Shown here: positions 1 to 5,265 of the stretch, piece after piece | How the letters are laid out: each line of letters begins with the position of its first letter | Numbering within the stretch: position 1 is the first letter of the stretch | Assembly: GCA_001800945.1 (NCBI GenBank) | Contig: MGWJ01000057.1 | Coordinates: forward strand, 1 to 6,991 | Direction of reading: 5' to 3' | DNA: 6,991 nucleotides | From: Flavobacteria bacterium RIFCSPLOWO2_12_FULL_31_7 | Lineage (GTDB): Bacteria; Bacteroidota; Bacteroidia; Flavobacteriales; Flavobacteriaceae | Notes under the pieces: model-generated | What the model saw: only the letters and a program-made list of their open reading frames with translations | Told to the model about the DNA's origin: nothing | The model's database searches: none | Position numbers and translations under genes: made by a program

Positions 1-104
1 GTTGGTTTGTTTGCGATTTTAGCAGAAAATTTAACTTGAGCACTAGCTGTTAATGAAAAAACACCTGCTACTACTGAAAATAAAAATGTTTTGTTGTGTG
101 TCAT
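1..104 (-). CDS. N-terminal fragment of a secreted protein with signal peptide (cut by window edge)
   Basis: Reading the minus strand from an ATG at 104-102 gives 34 codons with no stop before the left edge. The protein begins MTHNKTFLFSVVAG and has the three parts of a type I signal peptide. These are a lysine at residue 5, a hydrophobic stretch from about Phe7 to Leu18, and an Ala20-Ser21-Ala22 cleavage box followed by Gln23. No cysteine follows the cleavage box, so it is not a lipoprotein signal. The mature protein would begin QVKFSAKIANKP and be exported across the inner membrane. The ATG follows an A-rich leader, as for the other genes here. The mature start loosely recalls the first strand of the N-terminal domain of Bacteroidota TlpA-like thiol-disulfide proteins, but 12 residues cannot establish that. 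The gene is divergent from aspS. Export is well supported; the function is unknown. Confidence 0.75.
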   Translation of the reverse strand, partial: MTHNKTFLFSVVAGVFSLTASAQVKFSAKIANKP

Positions 105-129
105 TTTTTTAATTTTAAAATAGAAAGCG

Positions 130-163
130 TAAATATAAAAGAATTAAATCTATAAAACCCAAA
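130..163 (-). promoter_or_regulatory. Possible weak promoter for the leftward secreted-protein gene
   Basis: On the minus strand, TTTG (163-160) is followed after 22 nt by TATATTTA (137-130). The latter differs from the Bacteroidota -7 consensus TAnnTTTG only in the last base. It lies 25 nt upstream of the leftward ATG. In DNA this AT-rich such near-matches arise easily, so this is only a candidate. Confidence 0.2.
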
Positions 164-192
164 AAAATTGTTAAGATTATTAGTCATATAAC

Positions 193-222
193 TTCATAAA
201 ATTTAAAAATATCATACTTTTG
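193..222 (+). promoter_or_regulatory. Probable aspS promoter (Bacteroidota-type -7 element)
   Basis: TACTTTTG at 215-222 matches the Bacteroidota -7 consensus TAnnTTTG exactly and is followed by CA. Counting back the 19-nt spacer used by the other two promoters here gives TTC at 193-195, one mismatch from the TTG of the -33 element. Transcription would start near 227-229, giving a leader of about 42 nt before the aspS ATG. The -7 match is good and the -33 match weak. Confidence 0.55.
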
Positions 223-225
223 CAC

Positions 226-242
226 TCGAGACCTAAGGTCGA
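226..242 (+). promoter_or_regulatory. Short palindrome in the aspS leader
   Basis: GACCTAAGGTC at 230-240 is a perfect inverted repeat around A235, flanked by TCGA on the left (226-229) and overlapped by TCGA on the right (239-242). It lies just after the predicted transcription start and is noticeably richer in G and C than the surrounding DNA. As RNA it could form only a 4-bp stem with a 3-nt loop, or a TCGA/TCGA stem with a 9-nt loop. A protein-binding operator is therefore at least as likely as an RNA switch. The role is unproven and chance is possible. Confidence 0.3.
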
Positions 243-269
243 ACTGTATGAAATAAAAAAATAAAAACA

Positions 270-2024
270 ATGTTTAGAAGTTTTACTTGTGGTGAATTAA
301 ACGCTACACATATTAATCAGGAAGTTACTTTAGCCGGTTGGGTTCAAAAAACACGTGATAAAGGTTTTATGATTTGGATTGATTTGCGTGACCGATATGG
401 AATTACGCAATTAATTTTAGACGAAACCAGAACAGATAAAGCCATTTTTGATAAAGCAAAATCTTTAGGTCGTGAATTTGTAGTTCAAGTAAAAGGAACG
501 GTAATTGAGCGTGAATCTAAAAACAAAAACATACCAACTGGTGATATTGAAATTTTAGTTTCTGAACTAACCATTTTAAATGATTCATTAACGCCGCCTT
601 TCACTATTGAAGATGAAACCGACGGTGGTGAAGACATCAGAATGAAATATCGTTATTTAGATATTCGTAGAAACCCAGTTAAAAACAGTTTATTATTCCG
701 TCATAAAGTGGCACAAGAAGTAAGAAACTATTTATCTAACGAAGGATTTTGTGAAGTGGAAACGCCATATTTAATCAAATCTACTCCAGAAGGTGCGCGT
801 GATTTTGTGGTGCCAAGTAGAATGAATGAAGGACAATTTTATGCCTTACCTCAATCACCTCAAACTTTCAAACAACTTTTGATGGTGGGTGGAATGGATA
901 AATATTTCCAAATTGTGAAATGTTTCCGTGATGAAGATTTACGTGCCGACAGACAACCAGAATTTACACAAATTGACTGTGAAATGGCTTTCGTAGAACA
1001 AGAAGATATTTTAAATCAGTTTGAAGGTTTAACCCGTCATTTACTAAAAGAAGTAAAAGGTATTGAAGTAGATAAATTCCCAAGAATTACATACGAATAT
1101 GCTATGAAAACCTACGGAAATGACAAGCCAGACATACGTTTCGGAATGGAATTTGGCGAGTTAAATGAAGTAACAAAACACAAAGATTTTCCAGTATTTA
1201 ATTCCGCTGAATTTGTAGTTGGAATTGCAGCTCCTGGTTGTGCATCATACACAAGAAAAGAAATTGATGCTTTAATTGATTGGGTAAAACGTCCTCAAAT
1301 TGGAGCAACTGGAATGATTTATTGTAAATATGAACTAGACGGAAGTTTAAAATCATCTGTAGATAAATTTTTCGATCAAGAAGACTTAAAAAAATGGGCA
1401 GAAATTACAGGTGCAAAACCAGGTGATATGATTTTTGTTTTATGTGGAAATACTGATAAAACAAGAACGCAACTTTCCGCCTTACGTATGGAATTAGCCA
1501 CTCGTTTAGGCTTAAGAAATCCGGATGAATTTGCGCCACTTTGGGTTTTAGATTTCCCTTTATTAGAATGGGACGAAGAATCGGAAAGATACCACGCCAT
1601 GCACCATCCATTTACCTCTCCAAAACCGGAAGACATGCATTTAATTACTACCGAACCAGGTAGAATTAGAGCCAATGCCTACGATATGGTTTTAAATGGA
1701 AACGAAATTGGTGGAGGTTCTATTCGTATTCACGACAGAGAATTACAAGCTAGAATGTTTGAATTATTAGGTTTCTCAAAAGAAGAAGCTGAAAATCAAT
1801 TTGGTTTCTTAATGAACGCTTTCCAATACGGCGCACCACCACACGGAGGTTTAGCTTTTGGTTTGGACAGATTGGTTGCGATTTTAGGCGGACAAGAAAC
1901 TATTAGAGACTTTATCGCCTTCCCTAAAAACAACTCAGGAAGAGATGTTATGATTGATGCGCCTTCACAAATTGACGATAAACAATTAGAAGAACTAAGC
2001 ATTAAGTTAAATATCACAAAATAA
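270..2024 (+). CDS. aspS: Aspartyl-tRNA synthetase (class IIb, bacterial type)
   Basis: This cytoplasmic enzyme joins L-aspartate to tRNA-Asp using ATP. The 584 residues match the usual bacterial AspRS length of about 580-600. The N-terminal OB-fold anticodon-binding domain covers roughly residues 15-105 and includes GWVQKTRDKG at 23-32. The class II catalytic core follows, with GGEDIRMKYRYLDIRR at 119-134, the QSPQ loop at 195-198, motif 2 (FRDEDLRADRQPEFTQ) at 219-234, and motif 3 (GLAFGLDRL) at 527-535. HAMHHPFTSP at 442-451 is the typical segment after the bacterial GAD insertion, which spans roughly 288-410. No key motif is missing. The ATG at 270 has an A-rich leader without a Shine-Dalgarno, and the MFRSFTCGEL start fits the family. 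Residue 31 is Lys, where some bacterial AspRS have Leu or His linked to tRNA specificity. No hairpin terminator follows the stop, so transcripts may continue into the cold-shock gene. Confidence 0.98.
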   Translation: MFRSFTCGELNATHINQEVTLAGWVQKTRDKGFMIWIDLRDRYGITQLILDETRTDKAIFDKAKSLGREFVVQVKGTVIERESKNKNIPTGDIEILVSELTILNDSLTPPFTIEDETDGGEDIRMKYRYLDIRRNPVKNSLLFRHKVAQEVRNYLSNEGFCEVETPYLIKSTPEGARDFVVPSRMNEGQFYALPQSPQTFKQLLMVGGMDKYFQIVKCFRDEDLRADRQPEFTQIDCEMAFVEQEDILNQFEGLTRHLLKEVKGIEVDKFPRITYEYAMKTYGNDKPDIRFGMEFGELNEVTKHKDFPVFNSAEFVVGIAAPGCASYTRKEIDALIDWVKRPQIGATGMIYCKYELDGSLKSSVDKFFDQEDLKKWAEITGAKPGDMIFVLCGNTDKTRTQLSALRMELATRLGLRNPDEFAPLWVLDFPLLEWDEESERYHAMHHPFTSPKPEDMHLITTEPGRIRANAYDMVLNGNEIGGGSIRIHDRELQARMFELLGFSKEEAENQFGFLMNAFQYGAPPHGGLAFGLDRLVAILGGQETIRDFIAFPKNNSGRDVMIDAPSQIDDKQLEELSIKLNITK

Positions 2025-2037
2025 AAACACTATTTTC

Positions 2038-2067
2038 TTGCTTGTGTCGAATAAATTTATATATTTG
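2038..2067 (+). promoter_or_regulatory. Promoter of the cold-shock protein gene
   Basis: TTG at 2038-2040 (-33), a 19-nt spacer, and TATATTTG at 2060-2067 (-7) match the Bacteroidota primary sigma consensus TTG-N17-23-TAnnTTTG with no mismatch. Transcription would start around 2072-2074, leaving a leader of only about 24 nt before the ATG. A second TTG at 2042-2044 has a spacer of 15 nt and is less suitable. Confidence 0.75.
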
Positions 2068-2096
2068 CTCATTATTAATAATTAAATACGCATATA

Positions 2097-2297
2097 ATGC
2101 AAACAGGAACAGTAAAATTCTTCAATGAAACTAAAGGTTTTGGTTTCATCACTAACGAAGATACAGGTAAGGACATTTTTGTTCACGCTACAGGAATCAA
2201 GGTTGAAAACTTAAACGAAGGAGACCGTGTTAGTTACGAAGAAGAAGAAGGAAGAAAAGGAATTGTAGCAACTAATGTTGTAATATTAAACGATTAA
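2097..2297 (+). CDS. Cold-shock domain protein (CspA family)
   Basis: This is a 66-residue single-domain protein that binds single-stranded RNA and DNA, typically acting in the cytoplasm as an RNA chaperone. It is one cold-shock domain and nothing else, the normal family size. RNP1 is KGFGFIT at residues 13-19 and RNP2 is DIFVH at 26-30, with the usual surface aromatics Phe9, Phe15, Phe17 and Phe28. Phe8 sits where E. coli CspA has Trp11. An acidic run EEEE at 48-51, followed by GRKG, is encoded by a purine-only tract at 2238-2262. The gene is monocistronic by sequence, with its own promoter and a strong terminator 13 nt after the stop. The short leader has no room for a long structured thermosensor like that of E. 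coli cspA, so whether it is cold-induced cannot be read from the DNA. Genomes usually carry several csp paralogues, so no symbol is assigned. Confidence 0.96.
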   Translation: MQTGTVKFFNETKGFGFITNEDTGKDIFVHATGIKVENLNEGDRVSYEEEEGRKGIVATNVVILND

Positions 2298-2310
2298 TTT
2301 ATTACCTCTA

Positions 2311-2341
2311 AAAACGCTCCCCATAAAGGAGCGTTTTTTTT
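2311..2341 (+). terminator. Intrinsic terminator after the cold-shock gene
   Basis: AAAACGCTCC (2311-2320) pairs perfectly with GGAGCGTTTT (2328-2337) across a 7-nt loop. The run of eight T at 2334-2341 supplies the U tract. The GC core is ACGCTCC/GGAGCGT. It ends the csp transcript and separates it from the nuo promoter, which begins about 78 nt downstream. The stretch 2342-2418 between them contains no gene or other signal that I can support. Confidence 0.92.
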
Positions 2342-2418
2342 ATGCCTTATTTTATTATTTAGAATGATTATAAATGTATTCATTTTGATGAAATTACTAT
2401 TCTTAATAGAGTTTAAAT

Positions 2419-2449
2419 TTTGATAATACCACAATACAAATTATTTTTG
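2419..2449 (+). promoter_or_regulatory. Promoter of the nuo operon
   Basis: TTTG at 2419-2422 (-33), a 19-nt spacer, and TATTTTTG at 2442-2449 (-7) match the Bacteroidota promoter consensus exactly. The spacing is the same as in the csp promoter. Transcription would start around 2454-2456, about 20 nt before the nuoA ATG, leaving little room for a leader regulator. No other equally good match lies between the csp terminator and nuoA. Confidence 0.75.
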
Positions 2450-2474
2450 TAGCTATTTTCAAATCAACACTAAA

Positions 2475-2840
2475 ATGCAAAATTCACAAATTGATTTTAT
2501 ACCTATTCTAATGCAAGTTGTGCTTGCCGTAGGGTTTGTTGCTGGAACTATTGCCATTTCTAACTTATTAGGTCCAAAAAGATCATCTGCAAACAAAGAC
2601 AAAAGTTTCGAATGTGGAATTGAATCTGTTGGAAACGCTCGTATTCCTTTTTCTGTAAAATACTTTTTAGTTGCTATTTTATTCGTTCTTTTTGACGTGG
2701 AAGTAATTTTCATGTATCCTTGGGCTGTAAATTTCAAAGAAATGGGCGTTGATGGATTAATTAAGATGAGTATTTTCATGATTTTATTACTAATTGGTTT
2801 CTTCTATGTAATTAAGAAGAAAGCATTAGTTTGGGAATAA
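2475..2840 (+). CDS. nuoA: NADH-quinone oxidoreductase subunit A (complex I membrane arm)
   Basis: NuoA is a small membrane subunit near the junction of the membrane and peripheral arms of complex I, beside the quinone cavity. The 121 residues contain three predicted transmembrane helices at roughly 10-31, 60-82 and 95-114. The first loop carries the family's conserved ECG at 46-48, including the Cys47 equivalent of the loop cysteine that marks active/deactive states in mitochondrial ND3. The second helix contains FDVEVIFMYPWA (73-84), with the conserved acidic pair Asp74 and Glu76. The length and helix count are normal for the family. The ATG follows an A-rich leader, and it is the first gene after the nuo promoter, 13 nt upstream of nuoB. 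Confidence 0.97.
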   Translation: MQNSQIDFIPILMQVVLAVGFVAGTIAISNLLGPKRSSANKDKSFECGIESVGNARIPFSVKYFLVAILFVLFDVEVIFMYPWAVNFKEMGVDGLIKMSIFMILLLIGFFYVIKKKALVWE

Positions 2841-2853
2841 CAAATTGAAACGT

Positions 2854-3402
2854 ATGGAAAAGAATAAAGTAAATATGGTTGACGCACCTGAAGGACATGT
2901 TGGGGAAGGTTTTTTCGCTACAAAATTAGACCAAGTTGTTGGTTTAGCGCGTGCGAATTCATTATGGCCTTTGCCGTTTGCCACTTCATGTTGTGGTATT
3001 GAATTCATGGCAACAATGGCATCACATTACGATTTGGCTCGTTTTGGTTCTGAACGTGTGAGTTTTTCTCCTCGTCAGGCGGATATGTTATTAGTAATGG
3101 GAACCATCTCTAAAAAAATGGCGCCAATTTTACGTCAGGTTTACGAACAAATGTCAGAACCTCGTTGGGTTATTGCGGTTGGAGCTTGTGCTTCTTCTGG
3201 TGGTGTTTTTGATACCTATTCAGTTTTACAAGGTATTGATAAAGTAATTCCTGTAGACGTTTATGTACCAGGTTGCCCACCTCGTCCAGAACAAATTGTG
3301 GATGGCGTGATGCAATTACAAGAACTAGTGAAAAATGAATCTCAAAGAAGAAGACATTCTCCAGAATATAAGGAATTGTTAGCTTCATATAACATAGAAT
3401 AA
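2854..3402 (+). CDS. nuoB: NADH-quinone oxidoreductase subunit B (carries Fe-S cluster N2)
   Basis: NuoB is the peripheral-arm subunit that holds the last [4Fe-4S] cluster, N2, which passes electrons to quinone at the NuoB-NuoD interface. All four expected ligands are present in the 182-residue protein: the adjacent Cys46-Cys47 in ATSCCGIEFM, Cys112 in GACASSGG, and Cys141 in VPGCPPRPEQ. I chose the ATG at 2854. An in-frame TTG at 2845 would add only Met-Lys-Arg, and TTG starts are less likely when an ATG lies three codons away. A third in-frame ATG at 2875 would give a shorter form starting MVDAPEG. The stop is separated from nuoC by 2 nt, which suggests translational coupling. The C-terminal tail is rich in Arg, Glu and Lys. 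Confidence 0.97.
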   Translation: MEKNKVNMVDAPEGHVGEGFFATKLDQVVGLARANSLWPLPFATSCCGIEFMATMASHYDLARFGSERVSFSPRQADMLLVMGTISKKMAPILRQVYEQMSEPRWVIAVGACASSGGVFDTYSVLQGIDKVIPVDVYVPGCPPRPEQIVDGVMQLQELVKNESQRRRHSPEYKELLASYNIE

Positions 3403-3404
3403 TA

Positions 3405-3932
3405 ATGGCTTTAGAATCATTAGACATACAAAACAAACTGCAAGAAACTTTTGGTGAGCATGTAAAGTATTTCAGAACAGAATACGACATGTTTGTTTTA
3501 GAAGCCAATGCAGACGTAGTGTATAACGTAATTAAATTTTTAAAAGAAGAACCTTCTTTAAACTTTAACTTCTTAACCGATCTATGTGGGATTCACTATC
3601 CAGATAGCGAAGTAAACGAACAATTTTGTGTAGTATACCATTTACACAATTGGTACGAAAACAAAAGGATTAGAATAAAAACTTTTTTAAACGGTACCAA
3701 TCCTGAAGTACAATCTGTAACCTCTCTATACAAATGTGCAGATTGGATGGAAAGAGAAACTTTTGATTTTTACGGAATTCAATTCCATGGTCATCCAAAT
3801 TTAGTTCGTATTTTAAATATGGACGAAATGGTTTCTTTCCCATTGAGAAAAGAATTCCCTATGGAAGATTCAGGAAGAACAGATAAAGACGACCGTTTCT
3901 TTGGTAGAACCATTAACAATTCAAGCATTTAA
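3405..3932 (+). CDS. nuoC: NADH-quinone oxidoreductase subunit C (30-kDa subunit family)
   Basis: NuoC is a cofactor-free scaffold subunit of the peripheral arm that packs against NuoD and NuoB. The 175 residues include the family signature ERETFDFYGIQFHGHP (116-131), followed by PLRKEFP at 146-152, which marks the end of the conserved 30-kDa subunit domain. It is a stand-alone gene, not fused to nuoD as in E. coli NuoCD. Only one base lies between its stop and the nuoD ATG at 3934, and two bases separate it from nuoB upstream. The tail after residue 152 is short, acidic then basic, and poorly conserved in the family. The ATG start agrees with the spacing, and no nearer alternative is better. 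Confidence 0.96.
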   Translation: MALESLDIQNKLQETFGEHVKYFRTEYDMFVLEANADVVYNVIKFLKEEPSLNFNFLTDLCGIHYPDSEVNEQFCVVYHLHNWYENKRIRIKTFLNGTNPEVQSVTSLYKCADWMERETFDFYGIQFHGHPNLVRILNMDEMVSFPLRKEFPMEDSGRTDKDDRFFGRTINNSSI

Positions 3933-3933
3933 C

Positions 3934-5172
3934 ATGGGAAAAGTAGTACTTCCAGCAGATCATAGATATTATAAATATATCGAAGAACGTCACAATGAAG
4001 ACGGAAGCGAATTAGCTATCTTAAACTTAGGACCCACTCACCCTGCTACTCACGGAATTTTTCAAAACATCTTACTAATGGATGGAGAAAGAATTTTAGA
4101 TGCAGAACCAACAATTGGGTACATCCATAGAGCATTTGAAAAAATCGCGGAAAACCGTCCTTTTTATCAAATCACACCACTTACAGACCGAATGAATTAT
4201 TGTTCCTCACCAATCAACAATATGGCTTGGTGGATGACAATTGAAAAATTATTAAATATCGAAGTTCCAAAACGTGCACAATATTTACGTGTTATCGTGA
4301 TGGAATTAGCTCGTATTACAGACCATTTAATTTGTAACTCAATTTTAGGAGTGGATACTGGAGCTTACACAGGTTTCCTTTATGTATTCCAGTTCCGTGA
4401 AAAAGTGTACGAAATCTACGAAGAAATTTGTGGGGCTCGTTTAACCACAAACATGGGAAGAATTGGTGGTTTCGAAAGAGATTGGTCGCCAAAAGCTTTT
4501 GAATTATTAGATACTTTCTTAAAAGAATTCCCAGTTGCATGGAAAGAATTTGAAGATTTATTTACAAGAAATAGAATTTTTATTGATAGAACTGTAAACG
4601 TTGGGGGTATTTCAGCAGAAGACGCAATCGCTTACGGATTTACAGGTCCAAACTTAAGAGCTGCAGGAGTAGATTACGATGTCCGTGTGGCACAACCTTA
4701 TTCTTCTTATGAAGATTTCGAATTTAACATTCCAGTAGGAAAATCAGGAGATACTTACGATAGATTCTGCGTTAGAAATCAGGAAGTTTGGGAAAGTTTA
4801 AGTATCATTCGCCAAGCTTTAGATAAAATGCCAGAAGGAAATGTGTATCATGCTGATGTTCCAGACTATTATCTACCTCCAAAAGAAGATGTTTATCATA
4901 ATATGGAAGCCTTAATCTATCACTTTAAAATTGTGATGGGAGAAGTTCCGGTTCCGGTTGCAGAAGTATATCATCCTGTTGAAGGTGGAAATGGAGAATT
5001 AGGATTCTATTTGGTAACAGACGGAAGTAGAACACCTTATAGATTACATTTCAGAAGACCATGCTTTATTTATTATCAAGCGTATCCTGAAATGATTAAA
5101 GGTGCCATGTTATCTGATGCGATTGTAATCTTATCAAGTTTAAATGTAATTGCAGGTGAATTAGACGCCTAA
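3934..5172 (+). CDS. nuoD: NADH-quinone oxidoreductase subunit D (49-kDa subunit, quinone site)
   Basis: NuoD is related to the large subunit of [NiFe] hydrogenases but has lost the metal site. Together with NuoB it forms the quinone-reduction chamber. In 412 residues it has LGPTHPATHG at 32-41, containing the quinone-facing His loop. DRMNYCSS at 85-92 contains Tyr89, equivalent to the tyrosine that hydrogen-bonds the quinone headgroup. IGGFERDW is at 177-184. I place the start at the ATG at 3934, one base after the nuoC stop. An in-frame TTG at 3901 would add 11 residues and overlap nuoC, with no sign of conservation. The protein ends VIAGELDA, without the terminal Arg of the GEVDR ending that I recall for many NuoD and mitochondrial 49-kDa proteins. 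Flavobacteria may share this ending. Confidence 0.97.
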   Translation: MGKVVLPADHRYYKYIEERHNEDGSELAILNLGPTHPATHGIFQNILLMDGERILDAEPTIGYIHRAFEKIAENRPFYQITPLTDRMNYCSSPINNMAWWMTIEKLLNIEVPKRAQYLRVIVMELARITDHLICNSILGVDTGAYTGFLYVFQFREKVYEIYEEICGARLTTNMGRIGGFERDWSPKAFELLDTFLKEFPVAWKEFEDLFTRNRIFIDRTVNVGGISAEDAIAYGFTGPNLRAAGVDYDVRVAQPYSSYEDFEFNIPVGKSGDTYDRFCVRNQEVWESLSIIRQALDKMPEGNVYHADVPDYYLPPKEDVYHNMEALIYHFKIVMGEVPVPVAEVYHPVEGGNGELGFYLVTDGSRTPYRLHFRRPCFIYYQAYPEMIKGAMLSDAIVILSSLNVIAGELDA

Positions 5173-5181
5173 ACTGTAAAA

Positions 5182-5255
5182 TGTATATTGAAAAAATCGT
5201 ATAATGAAAAAAGTATAGTGTAAAACAACATACCATTTACATTATACAATATACA
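5182..5255 (+). repeat. Cluster of GTATAnTG direct and inverted repeats between nuoD and nuoE
   Basis: The 93-nt nuoD-nuoE gap contains three left-facing units: GTATATTG (5183-5190), GTATAATG (5199-5206) and GTATAGTG (5213-5220). Two inverted, overlapping copies lie on the right: CATTATAC (5240-5247) and CAATATAC (5247-5254). The best hairpin pairs GTATAGTGTAAA (5213-5224) with TTTACATTATAC (5236-5247): 12 bp with one G-U pair and an 11-nt loop. Two alternatives compete for the same right arm or extend it. One pairs 5199-5206 with 5240-5247 over 8 bp. The other pairs 5182-5190 with 5247-5255 over 9 bp. The stems are almost pure A-T and no T run follows, so this is not a normal terminator. It may be a dispersed intergenic repeat of the lineage or an RNA processing or stability site. 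Confidence 0.6.
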
Positions 5256-5265
5256 AAAAAGAAAA

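Noticed and set aside
248..256. ATG AAA TAA mini-frame in the aspS leader, ending 13 nt before the aspS start
   Set aside because: A two-codon frame in an A-rich leader is expected by chance and is not in frame with aspS. It would be of interest only if conserved along with the nearby palindrome.
215..260. tRNA-like look of the G/C-richer stretch with GGTCGAAC / GTTCGACC
   Set aside because: No acceptor stem, anticodon arm or 5-bp T-arm can be drawn on either strand, so it is not a tRNA or a recognisable tRNA fragment.
1376..2017. Several minus-strand open frames of 68-99 codons inside aspS
   Set aside because: They lie wholly antisense to a clear aspS, overlap one another in different frames, have no promoter or leader signal, and resemble no family. 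They are by-products of aspS codon usage.
2025..2037. Possible terminator between aspS and the cold-shock gene
   Set aside because: No stable stem followed by a T run is present. Ending of aspS transcripts, if it occurs here, is not visible; the next clear terminator is at 2311-2341.
2238..2262. Purine-only GAA-rich tract in the cold-shock gene as a possible regulatory repeat
   Set aside because: It simply encodes the acidic run EEEE followed by GRKG in frame; no repeat expansion or second copy was seen.
2397..2409. CTATT-CTT-AATAG inverted repeat 9 nt upstream of the nuo -33 element
   Set aside because: Only five A/T-rich base pairs; such repeats are frequent in DNA of this composition. 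An operator cannot be claimed without conservation.
2459..2779. 106-codon minus-strand frame opposite nuoA
   Set aside because: It is antisense to a recognised nuoA with intact motifs, and its hydrophobic runs mirror the transmembrane codons of nuoA.
2826..3508. Minus-strand frames opposite nuoB and the start of nuoC (60 and 112 codons)
   Set aside because: They are shadows of recognised coding genes, with no independent promoter or family resemblance.
4316..4540. 74-codon minus-strand frame opposite nuoD
   Set aside because: It is fully antisense to a well-conserved region of nuoD, and nothing supports expression.
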